A program made the translations under genes and the position numbers. The notes beneath the pieces were generated by a model. It did not search any database. It saw only the letters and a list, made by a program, of their open reading frames with translations, and was not told where the DNA came from. 64,000 nucleotides of DNA from Motiliproteus sp047633175 (GTDB lineage: Bacteria; Pseudomonadota; Gammaproteobacteria; Pseudomonadales; Balneatricaceae). The stretch lies in contig JBLIEQ010000004.1 of assembly GCA_047633175.1 (NCBI GenBank), positions 119,356 to 183,355 on the forward strand, read 5' to 3'. Of this stretch, positions 25,733 through 35,100 are shown piece after piece (positions within the stretch are counted from its first letter, which is position 1; each line of letters begins with the position of its first letter).

Positions 25733-26638
25733 ATGAAGCTTGGAATACCTGGGATCAGCCTGATCATCGCCATGCTGTTATGGGGAAGCTCCTTCATTGC
25801 CTTGAAGCTAGCCTTCCAGGTTTATGATCCGATGGTCGTGATCTTCGGCCGGATGCTGATAGCATCGGTCTGCATGCTGTTGGTTTTTCCTAAGATATGG
25901 CGCTTTGAGTACCGTCGTGGTGATCTTAAATATCTACTGCTGATGGCCATCAGCGAACCCTGTCTGTATTTTCTCTTTGAGGCTGCCGCCCTAGAAAACA
26001 CCAGCGCCTCTCAGGCAGGAATGATCACCTCGTTACTGCCGTTGATGGTGGCTATAGGTGCCTACAGCGTTTTTAGCGAACGTGTACACCGCAATATGCT
26101 GGCAGGATTTGGGTTGGCGGTGATAGGTGCTGGCCTGCTGAGTGTCGCGGCTAAGGCTGAGGCCGATGCCCCCAACCCGCTACTGGGTAACATCCAGGAG
26201 TTTATGGCGATGGTCTGTGCCGCAGGTTACATTCTCTGCTTAAAGCACCTGGCCAGCCGTTACTCGACCTGGTTGTTGACGGCGATCCAGGTCTGGGTCG
26301 GCAGCCTGTTTTTCTTCCCTTTTCTGCTGCTGCCTGGCACTTCGTTGCCCGAAAGCCTGGACTACCAAGGGTTGGGAGCGATCATCTACCTGGGCACCCT
26401 GGTCAACATAGGTGCTTACGGTCTTTATAATTATGCCGCATCACGCATACCCGTCAGCCAGGCAACGGCTTACATCAACCTGATTCCGGTCTTTACGCTG
26501 TTCTTAGCACTGGCGCTGCTCGGGGAGACTCTCAACAATCTGCAGTGGCTGGCGACAATACTGGTATTTGCAGGCGTCTGGTTGAGTCAATACCGGCCGC
26601 CAGCGAAGGTATCGACTCCGATCACAGAGCCGACCTGA
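25733..26638 (+). CDS. EamA/DMT-family transporter
   Basis: 301-residue inner-membrane protein with ten predicted membrane segments in two EamA repeats (first about 5-135, second about 155-290). It opens MLLWGSSFIALKLAF, and ATAYINLIPVFTLFLALALLGE near the C-terminus is a typical EamA signature. DMT exporters of this group move amino acids or other metabolites outward; substrate unknown. It is divergent from the TPR gene and convergent with the aot-like transporter. Confidence 0.88.
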   Translation: MKLGIPGISLIIAMLLWGSSFIALKLAFQVYDPMVVIFGRMLIASVCMLLVFPKIWRFEYRRGDLKYLLLMAISEPCLYFLFEAAALENTSASQAGMITSLLPLMVAIGAYSVFSERVHRNMLAGFGLAVIGAGLLSVAAKAEADAPNPLLGNIQEFMAMVCAAGYILCLKHLASRYSTWLLTAIQVWVGSLFFFPFLLLPGTSLPESLDYQGLGAIIYLGTLVNIGAYGLYNYAASRIPVSQATAYINLIPVFTLFLALALLGETLNNLQWLATILVFAGVWLSQYRPPAKVSTPITEPT

Positions 26639-26757
26639 AGTCTGAGGAGTCCGCCTCCGGGCAGCTTTATTTGTGCACTCTGTACTGCCGGACTACTTTC
26701 CACACACAAAAAGCCGACCCGCAGATGGGGGTAAATTAGGCATTAGCCTAGCGAGGA

Positions 26758-27453
26758 TTACTTGGCCGCGAGTGGCTGCATATAGCGGTTTTGACGCTGT
26801 TCGATAAGCCTGAACAGGCCGATAATAACCAGGCTCATGGCCAGATAGATCGCACCGGCGGCGAGGAATATTTCGATCGGCGTGTAGGTCCGGGCGATGA
26901 TGGTACGTGCCATGCCGGTCAGATCCAGCAGAGTGATCGTACTTGCCAGGGCGCTGCTTTTAAGCATCAGGATGATTTCGTTGCCGTATGCGGGAACGAT
27001 CATGCCGAACGCTCGCGGCAGCAGGATGCGTCTGTAGGTCAGCACCTTGGACATGCCCACGACCTTACAGGCCTCGACTTCACCTCTGGGGATGGCACTC
27101 AGCGCACCGCGCAGGATCTCGGCGGTATAGGCCGAGGTATTGAGACAGAAGGCGATAATGGCACACCAGTAGGGTTCGCGCAGGTAGGGCCAGAGCATAC
27201 TGTCACGCACTGCCTCGAACTGAGCCACACCGTAGTAGACCAGAAACATCTGCACCAGCAGCGGCGTACCGCGAAAGAAGAAAATATATGCGAAAGGTAG
27301 TGCCTTGATCCAGACATTACCGGAATGGCGTGCCAGCCCGATCGGCAATGCCATCAGAGACCCTATGACACCCGAAATAACCACCAGTTGAATGGTGGTC
27401 CAGGCGCCGGTCATTAGCCGTGGGAAATATTCAACGATGACTCCGAAATCCAT
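26758..27453 (-). CDS. Basic amino acid ABC transporter permease (AotM/HisM-like)
   Basis: 231-residue permease with about five membrane segments and the polar-amino-acid EAA loop (GEVEACKVVGMSKVLTYRRILLPRAFG). Similar in length and sequence to HisM/AotM, one half of the channel for arginine, ornithine, lysine or histidine uptake. It is ten bases downstream of its paired permease and last in the transporter cluster. Confidence 0.9.
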   Translation of the reverse strand: MDFGVIVEYFPRLMTGAWTTIQLVVISGVIGSLMALPIGLARHSGNVWIKALPFAYIFFFRGTPLLVQMFLVYYGVAQFEAVRDSMLWPYLREPYWCAIIAFCLNTSAYTAEILRGALSAIPRGEVEACKVVGMSKVLTYRRILLPRAFGMIVPAYGNEIILMLKSSALASTITLLDLTGMARTIIARTYTPIEIFLAAGAIYLAMSLVIIGLFRLIEQRQNRYMQPLAAK

Positions 27454-27463
27454 ATTCTGCTCC

Positions 27464-28150
27464 TCAGCGCATGTAGGCGTAGTTAGCGCGACGTTCTAGC
27501 CAATGGATCACCAGCATGGTGACGATCGTCAACACCAGGTAGATAGCAGCGGCGGTCATATAGAACAGGAAGGGCTCCTTAGTAAAGCCGACGGCTATAT
27601 TGGCTTTACGCATGATATCTTCGAGCCCTATCACCGAGACCAGCGCGGTATCCTTAAGCAGCACCAGAAACAGGTTACCGAGTCCTGGCAATGCCAGGCG
27701 CCAGACCTGAGGCAGAGTGATACGAAAAAAGATCCGCAGGGCGCTCATCCCCAGTGCCTCTGCAGCCTCGCTTTGACCCTTGGGTATCGCCAGCATTGCG
27801 CCGCGAAGCACCTCAGTGGAGTAAGCACCAAAGGTTAGGCTCAGCGCGATAACGCCCGCGATAAACGGACTGATCTCTATATACTCCTCGTAACCAAACT
27901 GGCTGGCGATCGCCATCAGCACCGTGGTGGCACCGAAGTAGATGATCAGTACCGTTAGCAGTTCCGGAATACCCCGTATCAGACTGGTGTAGAAGGTCGC
28001 CAGCGCCCGTGCCGGAGCAAACCCCGACAGCTTGGCCGCAGCGCCCGTCAGACCAAAAACCAGCCCCAGACTCAGAGAACACAGAGCCAACTGCAAGGTG
28101 ATCCAGGCTCCTGCCAGTAATTGATCACCAAATCCGTGCAGATCTAGCAT
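27464..28150 (-). CDS. Basic amino acid ABC transporter permease (AotQ/HisQ-like)
   Basis: 228-residue permease, partner of the following gene. RGIPELLTVLIIYFGATTVL and the EAA loop GQSEAAEALGMSALRIFFRITLPQVW are characteristic of HisQ/AotQ. It follows the substrate-binding protein gene but is separated from it by 336 bases containing a MITE-like element. Confidence 0.91.
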   Translation of the reverse strand: MLDLHGFGDQLLAGAWITLQLALCSLSLGLVFGLTGAAAKLSGFAPARALATFYTSLIRGIPELLTVLIIYFGATTVLMAIASQFGYEEYIEISPFIAGVIALSLTFGAYSTEVLRGAMLAIPKGQSEAAEALGMSALRIFFRITLPQVWRLALPGLGNLFLVLLKDTALVSVIGLEDIMRKANIAVGFTKEPFLFYMTAAAIYLVLTIVTMLVIHWLERRANYAYMR

Positions 28151-28195
28151 GCTAAACCCTCAAGTTGAGAACGGCCGGGTAGTCCGACCGCTAAA

Positions 28196-28457
28196 GAGGC
28201 TGACCGAGAAAAGACTGACCTACTGCGAAACCCGCATTTTGAGGTAGATTAGCCGCTCATTTTTGGCAAATAGAACCACTATTCACAAGCTGCGTCCCTG
28301 CAGCTTGCCCTGCGGGCAGCTAAAGCTGTGTAAATCGGCTATCCTGCCGATTTATCTTCGCAAATGACCGATTAATCTGACTCTCCCTCTACCTTAAGAG
28401 AGTGAGTGTCTCGCGCTACGATCGCCCTCCTCTTAAAGTAAAGAGTCGGTCAGCCTC
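28196..28457 (-). mobile_element. MITE-like element, copy A
   Basis: 262 bases with 12-bp perfect terminal inverted repeats, GAGGCTGACCGA (28196-28207) and TCGGTCAGCCTC (28446-28457), and no coding capacity. Its core (about 28253-28368) matches copy B (31647-31761) in inverse orientation nearly base for base. It includes the AAATCGGC...GCCGATTT hairpin (28332-28353) and the stem CAAGCTGC/GCAGCTTG around an AGGGAC loop (28286-28307). No clear target-site duplication. It lies inside the aot-like cluster. Confidence 0.75.
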
Positions 28458-28486
28458 TGGGAGGCTGCTCGACTTCCGTCTCAGGC

Positions 28487-29284
28487 TTAATAGATAGAGA
28501 AAGGGAAGTACTGGGCGTTGATCTTGGCGTAAGTCCCGTCGGCAATGATCTCAGCCAGCGCCTTGTTCAATTGCTTGCGCAGCTTATCATCACCTTTGCG
28601 AACCGCAATCGCGATCTTGTCGTCTTTAGCAAAGGCTTCGCCTTTGTACTCGAACCCTTGGGCTGCATCTGACTTCAACCAATCGTACGTCGGCAACTCG
28701 TCAGACAGTGCGCCATCGAGACGACCCGACTTAAGATCCAGATAGACGTTATCGTTGTTGTCATAGAGTTTCATCTCGACCACACCGGCCAGCTGATCCT
28801 CAAGATACAAACCCGCCACTGTGGCACGCTGGGCACCTATGACTTTACCCTTGAGACCGGCCTTGCTGGTATCAAAAACTTCCCCTTTAGCCGCGACAAA
28901 ACGCAGCCCACCGCTGTAATAGCGATCGGTAAAGTCGACCTGCTCGGCACGCTCGGCAGTGATCGACATAGACGCGATGATCGCATCAAACTTCTTCACT
29001 TTCAGCGCCGGGATCAGGCCATCCCAATCCTGAGTCTGCATACTGCAGTCGGCGTCCATCCTGGCGCAGAGCGCATTAGCGATATCGACATCAAAGCCCT
29101 TGGCCGTGCCGCTGCTATCGATAAAGTTAAAGGGTGCCCAGGCACCTTCAGTGGCGAAACGGATCTTGTCCTGAGCCAGAGCCATGCCCGAGCTCAATGA
29201 TACGGTTGTGATTAATAAGCCATTAATAACAATGCTTTTAAGGCTTTTATTAAGGTTTTTTCTGATATTTGTTTTAAGGGTCAT
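28487..29284 (-). CDS. Lysine/arginine/ornithine-type periplasmic binding protein
   Basis: 265-residue solute-binding protein with a signal peptide (cleavage likely after SSGMALA). IRFATEGAWAPFNFIDSSG is the standard ligand-site opening of the family, with GFDVDIANALCARM and IIASMSITAERAEQVDFTDRYY further on. These features fit AotJ/ArgT-like proteins for basic amino acids. The surrounding ATPase, permeases and ArgR-like regulator support this; the exact ligand is inferred. Confidence 0.91.
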   Translation of the reverse strand: MTLKTNIRKNLNKSLKSIVINGLLITTVSLSSGMALAQDKIRFATEGAWAPFNFIDSSGTAKGFDVDIANALCARMDADCSMQTQDWDGLIPALKVKKFDAIIASMSITAERAEQVDFTDRYYSGGLRFVAAKGEVFDTSKAGLKGKVIGAQRATVAGLYLEDQLAGVVEMKLYDNNDNVYLDLKSGRLDGALSDELPTYDWLKSDAAQGFEYKGEAFAKDDKIAIAVRKGDDKLRKQLNKALAEIIADGTYAKINAQYFPFSIY

Positions 29285-29431
29285 AGGTTTTTTATCCTGT
29301 CATTTTTGTTGTAGTTGTTATAGTTGTAGTTGTTATAGTTACTCTTAAACATACTGCGTCATGCTTGACCTAGTACCCGGACACCTCGCCCTGAGTCGTT
29401 CCAAAAAGTAAAACTGTGAAGCCTGGTTACG

Positions 29432-30205
29432 TTAAAAAACGCTGGAGATAAACTCCTTGCAGCGCTCCGATGTAGGGTTACCGAACACCTGTGAGGGTGG
29501 ACCATACTCTTCTACCTTGCCCTGGTGCAGAAACATCACCTGGTTGGAGACTTCGCGGGCGAAGGCCATCTCATGAGTGACCACCAGCATGGTGCGACCC
29601 TCTTCAGCCAGGCTGCGCATAACGCCAAGCACCTCGCCCACGAGTTCGGGGTCGAGGGCCGAGGTCGGTTCATCGAACAACAATACCTGAGGATCCATCG
29701 CCAAGGTACGCGCAATCGCAACCCGTTGCTGCTGACCGCCCGAGAGTTGTCCGGGGTAGAAGTCGCGCCTGTCATACAGGCCAACTTTATGCAACAAGGC
29801 CTCGCCCTGCTCCCGCGCTTCGGCTTTGCTGCGTTTGAGCACATGGGTAGGCGCTTCGATGACATTTTGCAGAACGGTCATGTGCGGCCAGAGATTGAAA
29901 TTCTGGAACACGAATCCCAGCCGCTCACGCATCCGGGTCAACTGCTTCTGATCGGCCGCTTCCAGGTCGCCACTCTTGCCGCGTTTAAGCGCAAGCTGTT
30001 CACCAGAGATGTTGATACTGCCCTGGGTTGGATTTTCCAGCAGGTTAATACAGCGTAAAAAGGTGCTTTTTCCAGAACCGCTGGACCCTATGATCGAGAT
30101 CACGTCATGTTCGTGGGCACGGAGATCTATCCCTTTAAGCACTTCGAGAGTGCCGAAGGTCTTGTGGATATTGGTCAGCTCTACGGCGACAGGGCTTGAG
30201 CTCAT
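29432..30205 (-). CDS. Basic amino acid ABC transporter ATPase (AotP/HisP-like)
   Basis: 257-residue ATPase. Walker A is GSSGSGKSTFL, the Q-loop is in GFVFQNFNLWPHMTVLQNV, the signature is LSGGQQQRVAIARTLA and Walker B is VLLFDEPTSALDPELV. It is the polar-amino-acid subtype. ATG 30205 is used; the 34 residues encoded upstream from 30307 lack family similarity. It is the first transporter gene after the regulator gene. Confidence 0.92.
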   Translation of the reverse strand: MSSSPVAVELTNIHKTFGTLEVLKGIDLRAHEHDVISIIGSSGSGKSTFLRCINLLENPTQGSINISGEQLALKRGKSGDLEAADQKQLTRMRERLGFVFQNFNLWPHMTVLQNVIEAPTHVLKRSKAEAREQGEALLHKVGLYDRRDFYPGQLSGGQQQRVAIARTLAMDPQVLLFDEPTSALDPELVGEVLGVMRSLAEEGRTMLVVTHEMAFAREVSNQVMFLHQGKVEEYGPPSQVFGNPTSERCKEFISSVF

Positions 30206-30409
30206 CTGAGGTTTCTCCACCTGGCCTAACAGAAACTGTCGGCCGGTTGTTTTTATAGTGCGCCCGTTCCGGTCGTCTGGAATCAAACAGGTACCCACAT
30301 TACCCAAAGCGCCAAGAGAATAATTGTCAAAATGGGATGGTAAGTTTTCTTAGTGCGACTCGCTCGGCAGCAAAGTTATCAATTCTATCAGAATGTCCTA
30401 ACTAAGGCG

Positions 30410-31438
30410 CTAGCCCGGTGCATGCAGGGTTGAGCGCTGGGGGATCTCCCGGGGGACCTCACTGAGTCGATTACGCTCCTCACGTGGGGTGATACCGTAG
30501 TGATTGCGATAGGCGGTACTGAAATGCGAGGCACTGGAAAACCCACACGCCAGACCTACATGCAGAATCAGCTTGTCGCTTTGCTGCAACAGTTGTCGCG
30601 CCCGCTCCATCCGTAGCTGCAGATAAAACTTAGAGGGTACTGTCTGCAGATGTTTCTTAAAAAGCCGTTCCAGGTGGCGTCGAGAAACACCGACATGGTG
30701 AGCCAGATCATCGGTGCTCAAGGGCTCCTCGATATTGGCCTCCATCAGCGTCACCGCTTCGATCAGCTTGGGCTGACTGGCACCGATCCGCGCCTTTAGA
30801 GGGATGCGCTGCAGGTCGTCGGAGGTGCGAATACGTTCGCAGACAAAGCGTTCGGAGATCGAAGCGGCCAGATCCATGCCATGCTGCTGGCCGATCAGAA
30901 ACAGCATCATATCCATCGCTGCCGTGCCGCCACTGCAGGTGTAGCGTTTGCCATCCACCTCGAACAGATTGTTGGTCACCCGGGTCTGCGGGAACGCCTC
31001 GCGCAGATTGGCCAGGTCCCACCAATGAATAGTCGCCTTAAAACCCTCTAACAACCCTGCACAGGCAAGCAGATAGGAACCGGTGCCTATGCCACCGAAC
31101 GCCAGATTGCTGGACGCCTGGCGTCGCAACCAGGTAAGTATCGCCTCATTACCGGTACGGGCGATGGGGCTCGCGCCACAGACAAAGAGCGCATCGAGCC
31201 CCTGAGTCTCCGAAAAACCGCCATCGACCTGAGTGACCACGCCGCTGGAACTGGCCACAGCCTCACCGTCGCGACTGATCAGTGTGCAGCGATAGCGCTC
31301 CTCACAGGTGATCCAGTTGGCCATCTGCAAGGGTTCAATCGCTGATGAAAATGCGATCAATGAGTAGTTGGGAAGCAACAGGAAGCCGTAATGCTTAGGG
31401 GGCGCAGTGACACTCGTAGATGCAGCAGGCGGATTCAC
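30410..31438 (-). CDS. GlxA-type AraC-family regulator (ArgR/GbdR-like)
   Basis: 342-residue regulator with an N-terminal DJ-1/PfpI-like domain (about 15-190; FLLLPNYSLIAFSSAIEPL) and a C-terminal AraC helix-turn-helix pair (about 225-325; LAHHVGVSRRHLERLFKKHLQTVPSKFYL). GTG start. PKLIEAVTLMEANIEEPLS is shared with Pseudomonas ArgR, which controls the aot, aru and gdhB genes, and with betaine regulators such as GbdR. Its position beside a basic-amino-acid transporter and gdhB favours the ArgR role, but betaine control is possible because bet genes are also nearby. Confidence 0.88.
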   Translation of the reverse strand: MNPPAASTSVTAPPKHYGFLLLPNYSLIAFSSAIEPLQMANWITCEERYRCTLISRDGEAVASSSGVVTQVDGGFSETQGLDALFVCGASPIARTGNEAILTWLRRQASSNLAFGGIGTGSYLLACAGLLEGFKATIHWWDLANLREAFPQTRVTNNLFEVDGKRYTCSGGTAAMDMMLFLIGQQHGMDLAASISERFVCERIRTSDDLQRIPLKARIGASQPKLIEAVTLMEANIEEPLSTDDLAHHVGVSRRHLERLFKKHLQTVPSKFYLQLRMERARQLLQQSDKLILHVGLACGFSSASHFSTAYRNHYGITPREERNRLSEVPREIPQRSTLHAPG

Positions 31439-32161
31439 CGGTTCAGTATCCTTTACTTATTATTATTGATATAAATTTTACACTGCGATGAGTTTTTTAG
31501 ACACTCCCCCCTGTACGACTGTTATCAATCAGCCCCTTCTCAATAGCCATCCTGCCAACAATCGGAGCACCGCACCTATCACTAAGGAGGCTGACCGAGA
31601 ATAGCGATCGTAGCGAGAGATACTTATTTTGAGTCAGATTTCCCAGTCATTTGCGAAGATAAATCGGCAGGATAGCCGATTTACACAGCTTTAGCTGCCC
31701 GAAGTGTAAGCTGCAGGGACGGAGCTTGTGAATAGTGGTTCTATTTGCCAAAAATGAGCGGTGGAATCTGGCCACAATGGGGATTTCGCAGTAGGTCAGC
31801 CTCCTGAGGCCAATGTCCCGGCAAGTCACCCCCAACGCCCTGATAAAACCGCTCGATACTCGCGTCACAGGCGTCGATGTTCAGCCGCGATTAACGCAAA
31901 TGTCATCTGGCTAACATTCCGGGTCGCATTCTTACAACTCCAGCCCTAGGCCCGGAACTCAGGTTTGGCCATAATCCTAAAAGGATTAGCGCAGGCCATT
32001 GGCTGATACTCTATAGACAATACTCTATGGGCAGTACTCTATGGGTAGATAGTGCCAGAGTGCGGTACGAGACCTGCGAAAAATAAGTGTTCATACTCTG
32101 TGTAAAGCGTTCAAGGCGTTTAATAAAAATAATTACTGCTGAAAGAGGCGTAACCAGTCAC
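31439..32161. other. Gap with MITE-like copy B and a 14-bp triplet repeat
   Basis: No gene is supported; a minus-strand frame at 31647-31868 merely translates the repeat. Contents are the MITE-like element (31587-31803) and TACTCTAT repeated three times at 14-base spacing (32007, 32021, 32035). Confidence 0.75.
31587..31803 (+). mobile_element. MITE-like element, copy B
   Basis: 217 bases bounded by GAGGCTGACC (31587-31596) and GGTCAGCCTC (31794-31803). The core matches copy A in opposite orientation. It contains the hairpin at 31661-31682 and the AGGGAC hairpin at 31708-31727, whose stem here has one mismatch. The flanks CTAAG and CTGAG could be a decayed 5-bp target duplication. No coding capacity. 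Confidence 0.75.
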
Positions 32162-35100
32162 ATGAAATCCTATACCGACGTCAAGCAAACCGCTATCGAG
32201 CAGGTCAAGCAACGCTTGACTGCACATATGCCCCGGTTCCAGGCTGAGCAGGCCAGTCGCCTGGCCGAGCAATACTATGCCCAGAGCATCGCTCTGGAGA
32301 TTGCTGCAGACCCCCACGAGGATCTCTACGGTGCACTGCTGTGCCTATGGCATAGCATCCAGACGCGAGAGCCGCACCGCCCACTCGTGCAAGTTTATAA
32401 TCCCAATATTGAAGATCACGGCTGGCACACAACCCACAGCGTGATCGAAATCCTGACCGATGATATGCCCTTTCTGGTGACATCGGTCTGTATGGAGCTG
32501 AGTCGACGCGATCTTAAAATCCACAAGATGACCCATCCGGTTCTCCAGATCCATCGTAGCCAGACCGGCAAGCTGCTGGAGATACTCGAGCCTGACCAGC
32601 AGCACCCTGATGCAAGGGGCGAAGCGCTGATGCGCATCGAGATCGACCAGCAAACGGACAGCGACGCGCTGCAACACCTTGTCGAGGCGATAAAGCAGAT
32701 CTTAAGCGATATCAGCTGTGCCGTGGCTGACTGGCCTGAGATGGCCCAGACCCTGGCTCAGGTCATCGACACCTGCAGGAAGACCTCCCTTCCGGTGCCC
32801 GCCACTGAGCTTGAGGAGTCACTAGAGTTTTTGAGCTGGGTTGGCCAGGATAATTTCTTATTCCTCGGTTACCGTCACTACCAGCTCGACCATACCGCCG
32901 AGCGCACACTGCTGCATATCGTTCCCGGCTCCGGCCTTGGAACCTTTCGTGATGTCACAACTAAAACCCGGACAGCGGCCCCTCTCTCTGAACGACTGAC
33001 CCGGCTGGCCTTAGCGCCACAGCTGCTGGTCCTGACTAAATCCACCAGTCGCTCCACCGTGCAACGCCCTGCCCATCTGGACTATCTGGGCATTAAAGAG
33101 TTCGATGCGGTGGGTCAGGTGATCGGTGAGTGGCGCTTCTTCGGCCTTTACTCATCCCAGGCCTACAGCGCCCCTATCGCGGATGTACCACTGTTGCGGC
33201 AGAAGATCGCCACGATCTGGCAGGACTCAGGCCTCACCCCGGCCAGCCATAGCGGCAAGGCGCTGCGTCATATCATCAACCATTACCCCCGCGACGAGAT
33301 GCTTCAGGCCAGCCCGGAGCAGCTTAAAAACTCGGTTTTCGGTATTTTAGAGTGCCAGGAGCGCCGTCGCCTGCGGGTATTTTTACGGCCCGACAGTTAC
33401 GGCCGCTTTATTACGGCACTGGTCTATGTACCCCGGGATCACTACAACACCGAGCTGCGCCTGAAGATGCAGGAGATCCTCCAGGATGAGTTCGATGGCC
33501 ACAGTATCGAGTTTAATGTCCAGCTCTCCGATCATGTCCTGGCCCAGGTTCAGTTTACCGTGCATAGCCACAGCGTCCTGGAATATAACGGCGATCCGCT
33601 GCAGATCGAAGCACGAATGATCGCGGCGATGCTTTCCTGGAACGACAACCTGCACCAGACGCTGATAGAGCAGCTTGGCGAAGCTCAGGGCAACCGCCTG
33701 ATGGGGATCTATAAAACGGCCTTCCCGGCCGCTTACCGTGAAGAGGTCAGCCCCCATGGTGCGGTCGCCGATATGTTGCGACTGGACGCTCTGGGCGACA
33801 GTCACCTGCTGACCTCCTACCTGTACCGTCCCCTCGCCGATTTTGACTCCCTACATTTTAGAGTCCTGGGACAGGGCCCCCTGGTGGCCCTGTCGGATGT
33901 GCTGCCTATCTTGGAGCATATGGGAGTAAAAGTACTCGGTGCCAGCCCCTATGCGCTTAAACCCCAGGATGCCCGGGGATGCTGGATTCTGGATTTCAAG
34001 ATCGACCACCAACGTGGTGTCGATCCCGAAGATCGACAGCTGCGCGAACAGTTTCAAGAGACCTTTGTACGCTGCTATCAGGGCGATATCGAGAGCGATG
34101 GTTTTAATGCGTTGGTGATTGCGGCCGGGATCGGCTGGCGCCAGGTGATCTTGCTACGCGCCCTGTGCAAATATCTGCTGCAGCTGCGACTGCCTTTTTC
34201 CCAGACCTATATGCAGCAGACTCTGGCCACCAATGCCACGATCACCCGCCTCCTGGTGGCCTGGTTTGAACAGCGCTTCGATCCTACCCGGGAGGTCGAC
34301 CGTCAGGCACGGACCGAGGCTCTGACAGCACAGATCGAAACGGCACTGGATGAAGTCGAAAATCTAGATCAGGATCGGATCTTACGTCACTTCCTCAGCC
34401 TGCTGCAGGCGATGCTGCGCACCAACTACTTTCAGCCCGATGCGGAAGACCAACACAAAGCCTATCTTTCCTTTAAGCTCCGTCCGGAGCTGATCCCCGC
34501 CGCGCCTCAGCCCAAACCCATGTTCGAGATCTTTGTCTATGCGCCCTGGGTCGAAGGGGTGCATATGCGCGGCGGCAAGGTTGCCCGTGGCGGCCTGCGC
34601 TGGTCGGATCGCAAGGAAGATTTTCGCACTGAGGTACTCGGCCTAGTCAAGGCGCAGCTGGTCAAGAATGCGGTGATCGTGCCGGTCGGCGCCAAGGGCG
34701 GCTTTGTTCCCAAGCAACTGTCCTCGGAGGCCGGCAGGGATGCAATCCAGGCGGAGGTGATCCACAGCTATAAAACTTTTATCTGTGGCCTGCTGGATCT
34801 GACCGACAACCTGGTCGATGGCGTGCTGACCCCCCCACCTCTGGTGGTGCGCCACGACGACGACGACCCCTATCTGGTGGTCGCCGCCGACAAAGGCACG
34901 GCCACCTTCTCCGATATCGCCAACGAAATCTCGGCAGCTTATGGTTTCTGGCTGGGTGATGCCTTCGCCTCCGGGGGTAGCCAGGGCTACGATCATAAAA
35001 AAATGGGAATTACCGCCCGAGGAGGCTGGGAGTCGGTCAAACGGCTGTTCCGTGAGCGCGGCCTGGATACCCAAAGTTCCGACTTCAGCGTAGTCGGTAT

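Noticed and set aside
31647..31868. Minus-strand 73-residue frame
   Set aside because: It lies almost wholly inside MITE-like copy B and shares the CKSAILPI repeat peptide.
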